Positions 17,063-29,947 of a DNA stretch of 64,000 bases are shown piece by piece (position 1 is the stretch's first letter; every line of letters starts with the position of its first letter). The DNA is taken from the NCBI RefSeq assembly GCF_000701365.1, contig NZ_JNIK01000018.1:62001-126000 (forward strand), read 5' to 3'. A program made the translations under genes and the position numbers. The stretch is from Blastococcus sp. URHD0036 (GTDB taxonomy: Bacteria > Actinomycetota > Actinomycetes > Mycobacteriales > Geodermatophilaceae). The notes beneath the pieces were generated by a model, which made no database searches, was not told the origin of the DNA, and saw only the letters and a program-made list of their open reading frames with translations.

Positions 17063-17998
17063 ATGACCGCAGCTCCGCCTCCCGCACCGCCCACGGTGGA
17101 CCCGCCTCCCGCCTGGCCACCGCCCCCACCGCCGTCCGGACCGCCGGCCCGTCCCCAGGCCCGCCGTAGCCGCGACGACAAGATGGTCGGCGGCGTCGCC
17201 GGCGGCCTCGCCGACTACAGCGGGATCGACCCGCTGCTGTGGCGGGTCGGCTTCGTCGCCCTCACCCTCGCCGGCGGCACCGGAATCCTCGTCTACCTGC
17301 TGCTGTGGGTGGTGATGCCGGCCGGTCCCCGCCGCGCGGACGACGGCGCCGCTGTCGCCCGGGTCGCCGACGCACCGACCCTCCCCCGCTCCCCGGTCGG
17401 CCGGCTCACGATGGCCGGCGTCCTGATCGCGGTGGGGTCGCTCGTGCTGGCGGTCCGGCTGACCGACTGGGAGCCCGGTCCCCGTGTCTTCCTCGGCACC
17501 GCGCTGCTCGTGGTGGGGCTCGGCCTCGTCGCCGCGGCCTTCACCCCCGGCCGCAGTGCGCGGGGCGGACTGATCGCGCTGGGCGTCGTCCTCTCCCTCG
17601 CCCTGGTGCTCACCTCGTCCGTGCCGTGGAACGGCGGCGGGGTCGGCGACCGCGACTACCGGCCGGCCGACGTCAGCCAGGTCCGGGACGCCTACCGGCT
17701 GGGTGCCGGGGACATGACCGTCGACCTGAGCCGCATCGACGTCGCCGACATCGACGAGCCGCTGCGCATCGAGATCGACCACGGCGTCGGCGACCTCGAC
17801 ATCGTCCTGCCGCGCGAGGCGGACGTGCAGCTGTCGCTGGACACCGGCGTGGGCGAGGACCAGGTCTTCGACGGCGGCTCGTCCGAGGGCGGCTACTTCC
17901 CCGGGTCCGGCTCCGGCCCCGGCGTGGACGACGACGAACCCGAGTTCGTCCTGACCGTCGACCACGGTGTCGGCGACACGGAGGTGTCCCGTGGCTGA
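17063..17998 (+). CDS. PspC-domain membrane protein with LiaF-like tail
   Basis: A 311-residue protein. A proline-rich cytoplasmic N-terminus (1-35) precedes a PspC domain (DDKMVGGVAGGLADYSGID plus a helix ending LLLWVVMP), then three further helices up to about residue 195. The C-terminal 110 residues (LGAGDMTVDLSRID, IDHGVGDLDIVLP, TGVGED, VDHGVGDTEVSRG) form the repetitive beta-helical fold of LiaF-type proteins. It is divergent from the PspC kinase and probably its membrane partner. The last bases overlap the next gene. Confidence 0.87.
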   Translation: MTAAPPPAPPTVDPPPAWPPPPPPSGPPARPQARRSRDDKMVGGVAGGLADYSGIDPLLWRVGFVALTLAGGTGILVYLLLWVVMPAGPRRADDGAAVARVADAPTLPRSPVGRLTMAGVLIAVGSLVLAVRLTDWEPGPRVFLGTALLVVGLGLVAAAFTPGRSARGGLIALGVVLSLALVLTSSVPWNGGGVGDRDYRPADVSQVRDAYRLGAGDMTVDLSRIDVADIDEPLRIEIDHGVGDLDIVLPREADVQLSLDTGVGEDQVFDGGSSEGGYFPGSGSGPGVDDDEPEFVLTVDHGVGDTEVSRG

Positions 17999-18296
17999 CT
18001 TCAGCGAGTTCCCGACGACGCCCACCGCCTGGCAGGAGCAGGCGCTGCGCGAGCTGACGGCACCCGACCCGGCTCCGGTCCCGGCGCTGCAGCCCCCGCC
18101 GCCGGTGCAGCGCCGGCCCGACCTGACGGCGCTCGTCCCCGGCGTGGTGTTCGTGCTGATCGCCCTGGTCGGGCTCGTCTCGGCGGACCTGCCGCTCGGG
18201 ATCTTCGAGGACGGCGGCATCCTCTGGGTCGTCCTGATCGGCGGCGGCATCGCGCTGCTGGTCAGCGAGATCCGGCGGGCCCGTCGCCGCCGGTGA
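17991..18296 (+). CDS. Small two-helix membrane protein
   Basis: A 101-residue protein whose GTG start lies inside the end of the PspC gene (eight-base overlap), implying translational coupling. A polar proline-rich N-terminus of about 45 residues precedes two membrane helices (LVPGVVFVLIALVGLVSA and ILWVVLIGGGIALLV) and a basic end RRARRRR. It is probably a third component of the PspC/LiaF locus; the function is inferred only from position. Confidence 0.75.
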   Translation: MADFSEFPTTPTAWQEQALRELTAPDPAPVPALQPPPPVQRRPDLTALVPGVVFVLIALVGLVSADLPLGIFEDGGILWVVLIGGGIALLVSEIRRARRRR

Positions 18297-18311
18297 GCCA
18301 GCCGCGATCGA

Positions 18312-18354
18312 ACGTGAGAGGCCCGGAACCGCAGCGGTTCCGGGCCTCTCACGT
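18312..18354. terminator. Bidirectional terminator
   Basis: A perfect 20-bp stem with a 3-base loop between the convergent small membrane protein gene and guaA. One of the strongest hairpins in the window. Confidence 0.88.
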
Positions 18355-18371
18355 GCAGCGGAGCGTGGCCG

Positions 18372-19933
<1,562 letters not shown>

Positions 19934-19934
<1 letters not shown>

Positions 19935-21085
19935 CAGTCCGCGGTCTCCCCGGTCACGTGGCCGCCGACGACGAGGTCGACCCGCTGGAACTCCTTGAGG
20001 TCCCGGTAGCCGGTCTTGGCCATGGTGCGCCGCAGCGCGCCGAAGAGATTGGTGCGGCCGTCGGCGGCGTGCGCCTCACCCAGCAGGACGTCGGCCAGCG
20101 ACCCGGCCGGCTCGATCGGCGCCGAGGTGCCGCCGCGGGGCAGCCGCGGGTGCGCGGCGACGGAGTCCCACCAGATGCCCCCGGCCGGCGCCTCGGCCGC
20201 CGCACGGAGCGGCTCGCCGAGCTGGACGGCGTCCGCGCCGCAGGCCAGCGCGCGGGCGATCGCGCCACTGGTCTCGATCCGGCCGTTGGCGATGACGTGC
20301 ACGTACCGGCCGCCGGTCTCGTCGAGGTAGTCGCGGCGCGCGGCGGCGGCGTCGGCGATCGCGCTGGCCAGCGGCACGCGGATGCCCATGACGGCGTCCC
20401 CGGTCGAGTAGCTGTCGGCGCCGACCCCGACGATCACGCCGGCCGCGCCGGTGCGCATCAGGTGCAGCGCGGTCTGGTAGTTCGCCGCGCCACCGACGAT
20501 CACGGGGACGTCGAGGTCGGCGATGAAGTCCTTGAGGTTCAGCGCCGCACCGGTCGTGGTGACGTGCTCGGCCGAGACGATGGTGCCCTGGATGACCAGC
20601 AGGTCGACGCCCGCGGCGAGCACGGCGGGCGCCAGCTGCAGGGTGTGCTGCGGGGAGATCCGCACCGCGGTGGTGACCCCGGCCGCGCTCATCTCCTTGA
20701 TCCGCGCCGTGATCAGGTCGGGCTTGACCGGCTCGGCGTAGACCTCCTGCAGCACCGAGACCGGCGGGGGGCCACCGGCGGCGGCGTCCCGGATGCGGGC
20801 GTAGGCCGGCGCCGGGTCGTCGTACCGGGTCCACAGGCCCTCGGCGTTGAGCACGCCCAGGCCGCCGGCCTCGCCGACCGCGACGGCGGTGGCCGGGCTG
20901 ACGACGGCGTCCGAGGCGCTCGTGACGAGCGGGATCTCGAACCGGAAGGCATCGATCTGCCAGGCGGTGGAGACGTCGTCGGTGTCGCGCGTGCGGCGGG
21001 ACGGGACGATCGAGACCTCGTCGAGGTCGTACCCCCGGCGGGCGAAGCGGTTGAGGCCGATCTCGACGGTGTCGCGTGCGGACAT
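19934..21085 (-). CDS. guaB3: GuaB3-type IMP dehydrogenase family protein
   Basis: A 383-residue member of the IMPDH/GMP-reductase family without CBS domains, as usual for actinobacterial GuaB3. The TIM-barrel motifs are recognisable ([28 protein letters not shown]). The region equivalent to the catalytic-cysteine loop reads [13 protein letters not shown] with no cysteine; the only cysteine in the protein is in ALACGADA. Catalysis may therefore differ from IMPDH. It sits between guaB and guaA, four bases after guaB, in one operon. Confidence 0.9.
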
Positions 21086-21089
21086 CAGG

Positions 21090-22715
<1,626 letters not shown>

Positions 22716-22728
22716 CTACCGTGGACAC

Positions 22729-23124
22729 GTGAACTTCGACGACGCGACCGGCCCCGACTTCGGGCCCGCCGACCCGTCGGGTCCGCCGCCGCTGACGATG
22801 GAGGAGCGGGCCGGCGTCCTCGACGACCTGGCCGAGCTCGAGATCTTCCGCACGCTGCTGGAGCCCAGCGGGATCAAGGGCATCGTCGTCGACTGCCCGG
22901 ACTGCGACGAGGAGCACCACGTCGACTGGGCGCTCATGCAGGCCAACCTGCGGCAGCTGCTCGAGGAGGGGCAGACCGGCCGGCACGAGCCGCCGTTCGA
23001 CCCCGACCCCGACGACTACGTGAGCTGGGACTACGCGAGCGGCTACGCCGACGGGGTCGCCGCGGTCGCCGACCGCGAGGAACCGGGCAACGGCCGCGGC
23101 GGCAGGCACGCCCGCGAGGACTGA
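22729..23124 (+). CDS. DUF5319-like acidic protein
   Basis: A 131-residue acidic protein with a CPDCDEEHH motif in its middle, possibly metal-binding, and conserved-looking segments MEERAGVLDDLAELEIFR and DYVSWDYASGYADG. It resembles the uncharacterised DUF5319 family found next to guaB in actinobacteria. TACCGT lies six bases before the GTG, a typical leaderless arrangement. Function unknown. Confidence 0.78.
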   Translation: MNFDDATGPDFGPADPSGPPPLTMEERAGVLDDLAELEIFRTLLEPSGIKGIVVDCPDCDEEHHVDWALMQANLRQLLEEGQTGRHEPPFDPDPDDYVSWDYASGYADGVAAVADREEPGNGRGGRHARED

Positions 23125-23174
23125 GCAGGGCGCACTCCCTGGCGGGAGGTGCGGCGGAGCGGGACGCTTCGCCC

Positions 23175-23888
23175 ATGCCCGCCGTCGAGCACCGCAGGAA
23201 CGCGGCCCCGGCCGCGGGGAACCGGGTCCGTCCGGGTCCCACCGCGGCCCGTCTCGCGCTGGCGCTGGTGGCGCTGCTCGGTCTCGCCCTGGCCACCGGC
23301 TGGCTGCTGACCCGGTCGGCTGAGGGCGACGCCTTCGAACGTCGCGACGCCGCGCTCGTCCGGTGGTTCGCCGCGCACCGGACCGCGTTCCTGGACACCC
23401 TGTCCGGCCCGGCCGCCGAGCTCGGCAACACCCGGGTCGTCGTGGCCGTGGCCGTCGTCGCCGCGGCCGGGATCGGCATCGCCCGCCGCTCGTGGTGGCC
23501 CGCTGTCGTGCTGGCGGTCGCCCTGGGCGGGGAGCTCGCCGTCTTCCTCACCACCACGGCGCTGATCGACCGTCCCCGGCCGGACGTCCCGCACCTGGAC
23601 GCGCACCTGCCGCCGACGTCGAGCTTCCCCTCGGGACACACGGCGGCGGCCATCTGCCTGTACGGCGCGGTGGCCGCCCTGCTGCTCGCCGGGGGACGCG
23701 AGCGCTGGCGCCGCCTCGCGGTGGTCCTCGCCGTGCTGGTCGTCCTCGTGGTGGCGGCGGCCCGGCTGTACCGCGGGGCGCACTACCCGACCGACGTCCT
23801 CGGGAGCGTGCTGTTCGCCCTCCCGTGGCTGCTCGTCACCGTGGCGGTCCTGCACCTGCCGGAGGGGTCCCGCGCGCACGGGCCCTGA
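23175..23888 (+). CDS. PAP2-family membrane phosphatase
   Basis: A 237-residue membrane enzyme with about five or six helices. The phosphatase signature is RPRP (in ALIDRPRPDVPHL), PSGHT (SFPSGHTAAAIC) and the third motif RLYRGAHYPTDV. The usual lysine at the start of motif 1 is replaced by Thr. It probably dephosphorylates a lipid or polyprenyl phosphate at the membrane surface. A bidirectional hairpin follows, shared with the convergent bldM. Confidence 0.85.
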   Translation: MPAVEHRRNAAPAAGNRVRPGPTAARLALALVALLGLALATGWLLTRSAEGDAFERRDAALVRWFAAHRTAFLDTLSGPAAELGNTRVVVAVAVVAAAGIGIARRSWWPAVVLAVALGGELAVFLTTTALIDRPRPDVPHLDAHLPPTSSFPSGHTAAAICLYGAVAALLLAGGRERWRRLAVVLAVLVVLVVAAARLYRGAHYPTDVLGSVLFALPWLLVTVAVLHLPEGSRAHGP

Positions 23889-23893
23889 GACGC

Positions 23894-23930
23894 CGGATGG
23901 CGGCCGTCCCGAGGGGACGACCGCCATCCG
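23894..23930. terminator. Bidirectional terminator
   Basis: CGGATGGCGG pairs with CCGCCATCCG, with an inner CGTCCC/GGGACG stem after one mismatch. It is placed between the convergent PAP2 and bldM genes. Confidence 0.8.
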
Positions 23931-23961
23931 TTCGCGTACGGGCGGCTGCGCCGCCCACACG

Positions 23962-24714
23962 TCAGGTCATCATGCCCCGGCGGAAGCCGGTGGCGACCGC
24001 CTCGGCGCGGTCCTTGGCGCCGAGCTTGCGGAACAGCCGGCGCGCGTGGGTCTTGATGGTGTCCTCGGAGAGGTAGAGCTCGCGGCCGATCTGGGCGTTG
24101 CTCTTGCCCTGGCTCATGCCGGTCAGCACCTGCATCTCGCGCATGGAGAGGCTCACGGCCGGCACCTGGGCGACGGCGGCACGGACCGTGGTCGGCGCGG
24201 AGCCGGCCAGCGGGCTGGCGCCGCTCCAGGCCGGGGCGGGGGCACCGGAGTGCGCCCCGACGCTGGCCAGCGGCACGGAGGCGCCGTTGTGCGGCTGCGG
24301 CGTCCGCCCGTCGACCCTCAAGCCCACCCGGGACAGGCCCAGGCCCATCTCGAGGGCGGTGGCGTCCCAGCGCAGGTAGCCGCGGGCACCGACGGCGACG
24401 GCGGCACGGACGGTCTCCGCGTCGTCGGAGGACCCGAGCACGAGCACCGGCAGCCGCGGGAAGGCCCGCAGCGCCTGCGTCGCGACGGTGAGGCCGGAGT
24501 CCATGGCCCGCTGCGTCCCGATGAGCAGGACGTCGGGGTGCCGGGTGGCCAGCCGGGACATGAGCTGGGCGGCGTCGCCGACGGCCTCGACCCGGCCGAC
24601 GAACGGCAGGGCCACGAGCCGCGAGGCGATGTCCTCACGGACCCGCCGGCGCTCGTCGTAGACCCACACCGTCGTCGTCCCGCTGCCGGGACCGCGCATC
24701 CTGTCGTCGATCAC
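23962..24714 (-). CDS. bldM: BldM-like orphan response regulator
   Basis: A 250-residue LuxR-family regulator. The C-terminal helix-turn-helix (SMREMQVLTGMSQGKSNAQI, then LSEDTIKTHARRLFRKLGA) closely resembles Streptomyces BldM, and the neighbourhood (whiD, guaB, guaB3, groES/groEL) matches the bldM locus there. The receiver-like half is degenerate: the acidic pocket is replaced (VYDERR), the phospho-acceptor position is Gly66 (DVLLIGTQ), and the late lysine is missing (YLRWDA). A low-complexity linker of about 50 residues joins the halves. GTG start with GAGGAG six bases ahead. It probably works without phosphorylation. Confidence 0.87.
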   Translation of the reverse strand: MIDDRMRGPGSGTTTVWVYDERRRVREDIASRLVALPFVGRVEAVGDAAQLMSRLATRHPDVLLIGTQRAMDSGLTVATQALRAFPRLPVLVLGSSDDAETVRAAVAVGARGYLRWDATALEMGLGLSRVGLRVDGRTPQPHNGASVPLASVGAHSGAPAPAWSGASPLAGSAPTTVRAAVAQVPAVSLSMREMQVLTGMSQGKSNAQIGRELYLSEDTIKTHARRLFRKLGAKDRAEAVATGFRRGMMT

Positions 24715-24842
24715 GCCTTGCTCCTCGCTCCCGGCACGGTGTCCGGGCGATTCCCCCGCCGACGTCGGACGGGGCTCCCCCGCCGGTTTCGGCACGACCG
24801 AGGACCACCTTGATCGGCTCGGGGACCAGGCGACAGATGCCC

Positions 24843-24858
24843 TCACCCAGCGGGGTGA
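24843..24858. promoter_or_regulatory. BldM-type palindromic operator
   Basis: TCACCCAGCGGGGTGA fits the published BldM homodimer site TCACcCgnncGgGTGA at 12 of 14 fixed positions. It lies midway in the 260-base gap between divergent bldM and whiD, so it could regulate both. Confidence 0.7.
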
Positions 24859-24861
24859 GCC

Positions 24862-24900
24862 GGGAGGCGTCAAAATGCGGCGGCCTCCCGTGTTTGACGC
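24862..24900. promoter_or_regulatory. Interlocked inverted repeats upstream of whiD
   Basis: GGGAGGC (24862) pairs with GCCTCCC (24883), and GCGTCAAA (24867) pairs with TTTGACGC (24893). The two pairings overlap and are mutually exclusive as RNA, or may mark protein-binding half-sites. Function unknown. Confidence 0.4.
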
Positions 24901-24974
24901 ACGTGGGCGTCGGGCACCGGCCCCTTGCAGCCGGACCGCCCCCTCCGGCTCGCATCGAGCCGAGGAGGACCACC

Positions 24975-25274
24975 ATGGCTGACATCCGCCGACTGCCCAC
25001 CCCCGTCGCCGAGGTGTGGGACTGGCAGCTGCACGGCGCCTGCCGTGGCGAGAGCACGGCCCTGTTCTTCCACCCCGACGGTGAGCGCGGGCCCGCTCGG
25101 GCCCGGCGGCAGAACGCGGCCAAGGCCGTGTGCGCCACCTGCCCCGTGGTGGCGGCGTGCCTGAAGCACGCACTCGCCGTCCGCGAGCCGTACGGCGTGT
25201 GGGGCGGGATGAGCGAGGAGGAGCGGGCCCGGCTGATCGCCGCCGAGCCCGCCGCGGTCGCCGCGGGCGTGTAG
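24975..25274 (+). CDS. whiD: WhiB-family regulator, WhiD/WhiB3 type
   Basis: A 99-residue iron-sulfur transcription factor. Four cysteines fit the WhiB pattern: GACRG, then CATCPVVAAC, to bind a [4Fe-4S] cluster. The turn GVWGGMSEEER is the WhiB signature that contacts sigma factor A region 4. The N-terminus WDWQLHG and FHPDGERG are specific to the WhiD/WhiB3 subgroup. GAGGAGG precedes the ATG. It is divergent from bldM, as in Streptomyces, where both act in sporulation. Confidence 0.93.
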   Translation: MADIRRLPTPVAEVWDWQLHGACRGESTALFFHPDGERGPARARRQNAAKAVCATCPVVAACLKHALAVREPYGVWGGMSEEERARLIAAEPAAVAAGV

Positions 25275-25288
25275 CGCCCGCAGACACG

Positions 25289-25332
25289 ACGGCGAGGGCC
25301 GGTCCAGCAGTCGCTGGACCGGCCCTCGCCGT
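25289..25332. terminator. Terminator after whiD
   Basis: A perfect 19-bp stem with a 6-base loop, then TTCTGTGTG on the plus strand. Confidence 0.88.
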
Positions 25333-25340
25333 TTCTGTGT

Positions 25341-25375
25341 GCCCCGTCCCGAGGCGCAGGGCCTCGGGACGGGGC
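25341..25375. terminator. Terminator after groEL
   Basis: A perfect 15-bp stem with a 5-base loop, ending seven bases from the groEL stop. It serves the leftward groES-groEL transcript. Confidence 0.85.
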
Positions 25376-25381
25376 GTTCAC

Positions 25382-27106
<1,725 letters not shown>

Positions 27107-27135
27107 TCAGTGCTGGTGGTGCAGGTGCGGAGAGG

Positions 27136-27444
27136 TCACTTCTCCACGACGGCGAGCAGGTCGCGCGCCGACAGGACGAGGTAGTCCTCGCCGCCGTAGC
27201 GCACCTCGGTGCCGCCGTACTTCGAGTAGATGACGACGTCACCCACGTTCACGTCGAGGGGGACGCGGTTGCCGTTGTCGTCGACGCGGCCGGGGCCCAC
27301 GGCGATGACCGTGCCCTCCTGCGGCTTCTCCTTGGCGGTGTCCGGGATGACCAGACCGGAGGCGGTGGTGGTCTCGGCCTCGTTGGCCTGGACCACGACG
27401 CGGTCCTCCAGCGGCTTGATGCTGACCTTGGTAGCGGTCGTCAC
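27136..27444 (-). CDS. groES: Co-chaperonin GroES
   Basis: A 102-residue co-chaperonin that caps GroEL. The mobile loop region ([17 protein letters not shown]) and the signatures [10 protein letters not shown] and [15 protein letters not shown] are typical. First gene of groES-groEL. A promoter overlapped by a CIRCE operator lies about 125 bases upstream, indicating HrcA repression. Confidence 0.96.
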   Translation of the reverse strand: MTTATKVSIKPLEDRVVVQANEAETTTASGLVIPDTAKEKPQEGTVIAVGPGRVDDNGNRVPLDVNVGDVVIYSKYGGTEVRYGGEDYLVLSARDLLAVVEK

Positions 27445-27565
27445 GTCGGTGACGCCCCCTTCGGGATCGTGGAGCTGGTGGGTGTGGATGGTGGTGCGTG
27501 GTGCTGATGCTGTGGCACGGACCTGCGCACCTGCCGTCGCGGGGGTCAGGCGGCTGCCGTGTCGT

Positions 27566-27592
27566 CTGGCACTCTACCCACGAGAGTGCCAG
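27566..27592. promoter_or_regulatory. CIRCE operator for HrcA
   Basis: CTGGCACTC, nine bases, GAGTGCCAG: a perfect inverted repeat close to the CIRCE consensus TTAGCACTC-N9-GAGTGCTAA. It overlaps the groES promoter. Confidence 0.93.
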
Positions 27593-27600
27593 CCCCTCAA
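27571..27600 (-). promoter_or_regulatory. groES-groEL promoter
   Basis: On the minus strand TTGAGG and TAGAGT are separated by 18 bases. The -10 box lies inside the CIRCE repeat, so bound HrcA would block RNA polymerase. Confidence 0.75.
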
Positions 27601-27646
27601 GCGGGTCCCCCGACGGTGTCGCGGACCGGTGCGTCACGCTGTCGCC

Positions 27647-28891
27647 GTGCCCGCCGACGCGTCCGGAACCCACCCGGAGGGGATGCTCGAGCAGCTCGCC
27701 CTGCTCCGCACCGCCGACGGCACCGCGGCCCTCGAGCTGGCCGGCTCGCTGCACGCCGACGGGGTCGACGTCCTGGCCGGCCTCGACCGGCTGCGCGCCT
27801 CCGTCGGCGCCGAGCTGGCCGGGCCGGCCTGGGGCTTCGCCCGGCTGCGCGCCCGGGCCCGACCGGTGTTCGGGGCCGACGCCGACCGGCTCTTCCTGAC
27901 CGACGACACCCTCGAGCAGGCCGGCCGCCCGGAGCTCGCCGCGCGCCGGGCCGCCCGGTTGCTGGCCGCCGGCGACGGGGAGGTCGACTCCGTCGCCGAC
28001 CTCGGTTGCGCCGCCGGCACCGACACCATCGCGCTGGCCCGGGCGGGCGCCAGCGTGCTCGCGGTCGACGTCGACCCGCTCGCCCGCGAGCTCACTGCGG
28101 CCAACGTCGAGGCGCTGGGCCTGTCCGACCGGGTGTGGGTGGTGGCCGGCGACGCCGTCGACCTGGTCGCCGCCGTCCGCGGCGGGGAGGTGGCCAACTG
28201 CGCGGCCGCGGTGCTCGACCCCGCCCGGCGGGCCGGCGGACGACGGCAGCTGGACCCCGACCGCTGGTCACCGCCCTGGACCACCGTCACCGAGTTGCTC
28301 GACCGCGTGCCGGTGACCGCCGTCAAGGTGGCCCCGGGGCTGGACCACGACCGGGTGCCCGAGGGCGTGGAGGCCGAGTGGGTGTCGGTGAAGGGGTCGA
28401 TCGTCGAGGCCCTCCTGTGGGGACGGGCGGTGTCCACTGTCTGGCGGCGGGCGACCGTCGTCCGGGACGGCGTCGCGCACGAGCTGACCGCCGACGCCGA
28501 TCCCGGGTTCGCACCCTCCGGACCGGTGCGCGGATGGCTGCACGAGCCGGACCCCGCGGTGATCCGCTCGGGGCTGGTCTCGCTCGTGGCGGCCGACCTG
28601 GGCGCGACGCTGGTCGACCCGACGATCGCCTACCTGACCTCCGACGCGGCCGCGCCGGACTCCCCGTGGGTCTCGTCGTACCGGGTCGACGAGGTGCTGC
28701 CGTTCAACCTCAAGAAGCTCAAGGCGCTGCTGCGGGCCCGGGGCGTCGGCCGGGTGACGGTGAAGAAGCGGGGGTCGGCGATCGAGCCGGAGGAGATCGC
28801 CCGGCAGCTGCGCGGACCGGGGAACGCGTCCGCCGTCGTCGTCGTCACCCGGGTCGCCGGGAGGCCCACCGCCCTCGTCTGCGGAGTGTGA
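27647..28891 (+). CDS. SAM-dependent methyltransferase with THUMP-like domain
   Basis: A 414-residue class I methyltransferase. The SAM loop is VADLGCAAGTDTIAL (about residues 120-134), followed by AVDVDPLARELTAANVEAL; the DPAR stretch (AVLDPARRAGG) occupies the catalytic-motif position. The C-terminal 80 residues (LPFNLKKLKALLRARGVGRVTVKKRG) match the THUMP-like domain of this actinobacterial family, suggesting an RNA substrate. The GTG is chosen; an ATG 36 bases in is possible. It ends inside a palindromic terminator and is divergent from groES. Confidence 0.83.
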   Translation: MPADASGTHPEGMLEQLALLRTADGTAALELAGSLHADGVDVLAGLDRLRASVGAELAGPAWGFARLRARARPVFGADADRLFLTDDTLEQAGRPELAARRAARLLAAGDGEVDSVADLGCAAGTDTIALARAGASVLAVDVDPLARELTAANVEALGLSDRVWVVAGDAVDLVAAVRGGEVANCAAAVLDPARRAGGRRQLDPDRWSPPWTTVTELLDRVPVTAVKVAPGLDHDRVPEGVEAEWVSVKGSIVEALLWGRAVSTVWRRATVVRDGVAHELTADADPGFAPSGPVRGWLHEPDPAVIRSGLVSLVAADLGATLVDPTIAYLTSDAAAPDSPWVSSYRVDEVLPFNLKKLKALLRARGVGRVTVKKRGSAIEPEEIARQLRGPGNASAVVVVTRVAGRPTALVCGV

Positions 28892-28921
28892 GAGCGCAGG
28901 TTTCCTGCGCTCTCACACTCC
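28883..28921. terminator. Palindromic terminator holding both stop codons
   Basis: GGAGTGTGAGAGCGCAGG, TTT, then the perfect complement: an 18-bp stem. The TGA stops of both convergent genes (methyltransferase and tsaD) lie in the two arms, so both proteins end Gly-Val. A near-identical copy lies at 54213-54265. Confidence 0.9.
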
Positions 28922-29947
28922 GACGACGTCGATCGGGAGCGAGCTGTCCGCGCCGAGGTCGGGGGCCGAGGGCGCGACGCCGGCCGCCACGAGCCGGGAG
29001 CCCAGCGCGGCCACCATCGCCCCGTTGTCGGTGCACAGCCGGGGACTGGGCACCCGCAGCACGATGCCCGCCGCCGCGCAGCGCTCCTCGGCCAGCGCCC
29101 GCAGCCGCGAGTTGGCCGCCACTCCCCCGCCGAGCACGAGGTGGTCCACGCCGTGGTCGCGGCAGGCCCGCACGGCCTTGGCGGTGAGCACGTCGGCGAC
29201 CGCCTCCTGGAACGAGGCGGCGACGTCGGCGACCGGCACCGGCTCGCCGGCCTTCTGCCGCGCCTCGACCCAGCGGGCGACGGCGGTCTTCAGGCCGGAG
29301 AACGAGAAGTCGTAGGGGGCGTCGCGGGGCCCGGTGAGGCCGCGCGGGAAGGCGATGGCCGAGCCGTCGCCCTCGCGCGCCGCCCGGTCGATCGGCGGGC
29401 CGCCGGGGAAGGGCATGCCCAGCACGCGGGCCACCTTGTCGAACGCCTCGCCCGCCGCGTCGTCCACGGTGCGGCCGAGCGAGATGACCTCGCGGGAGAG
29501 GTCGGGCACGAGCAGCAGCGAGCTGTGCCCGCCGGAGACCAGCAGCGCCAGCGACGGCTCCTCGAGCGCGCCGTGCTGCAGCTCGTCGACGGCGACGTGC
29601 GCGGCGAGGTGGTTGACCCCGTACAGCGGGACGTCGAGGGCCAGCGCGTAGGCCTTGGCCGCGGCCAGCCCCACGAGCAGCGCGCCGGTGAGCCCGGGAC
29701 CGGCCGTGACGGCGACGGCGTCCACGTCGGCGGCCTGCACGCCGGCCTCGGACAGCGCGCGGTGCACCGTCGGGACCATCGCCTCCAGGTGCGCGCGCGA
29801 GGCGATCTCCGGGACGACGCCGCCGAACCGCTCGTGCTCGGCCATCGACGTGGCCAGCGCGTCCGACAGCAGCGTGCGGCCGCGGACCAGCCCGACGCCG
29901 GTCTCGTCGCACGAGGTCTCGAACCCGAGGACCAGCGGCTCGGTCAC
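28913..29947 (-). CDS. tsaD: tRNA threonylcarbamoyladenosine transferase TsaD
   Basis: A 344-residue ASKHA-fold enzyme that, with TsaB and TsaE, transfers threonylcarbamoyl to A37 of ANN-decoding tRNAs. The start [13 protein letters not shown] and the metal motif NHLAAH (HxxxH) are present, as are LVSGGHSSL and the late [11 protein letters not shown]. The GTG start overlaps the rimI stop by four bases. It is the last gene of a tsaE-tsaB-rimI-tsaD chain in which every junction overlaps or is close. Confidence 0.96.
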   Translation of the reverse strand: MTEPLVLGFETSCDETGVGLVRGRTLLSDALATSMAEHERFGGVVPEIASRAHLEAMVPTVHRALSEAGVQAADVDAVAVTAGPGLTGALLVGLAAAKAYALALDVPLYGVNHLAAHVAVDELQHGALEEPSLALLVSGGHSSLLLVPDLSREVISLGRTVDDAAGEAFDKVARVLGMPFPGGPPIDRAAREGDGSAIAFPRGLTGPRDAPYDFSFSGLKTAVARWVEARQKAGEPVPVADVAASFQEAVADVLTAKAVRACRDHGVDHLVLGGGVAANSRLRALAEERCAAAGIVLRVPSPRLCTDNGAMVAALGSRLVAAGVAPSAPDLGADSSLPIDVVGV

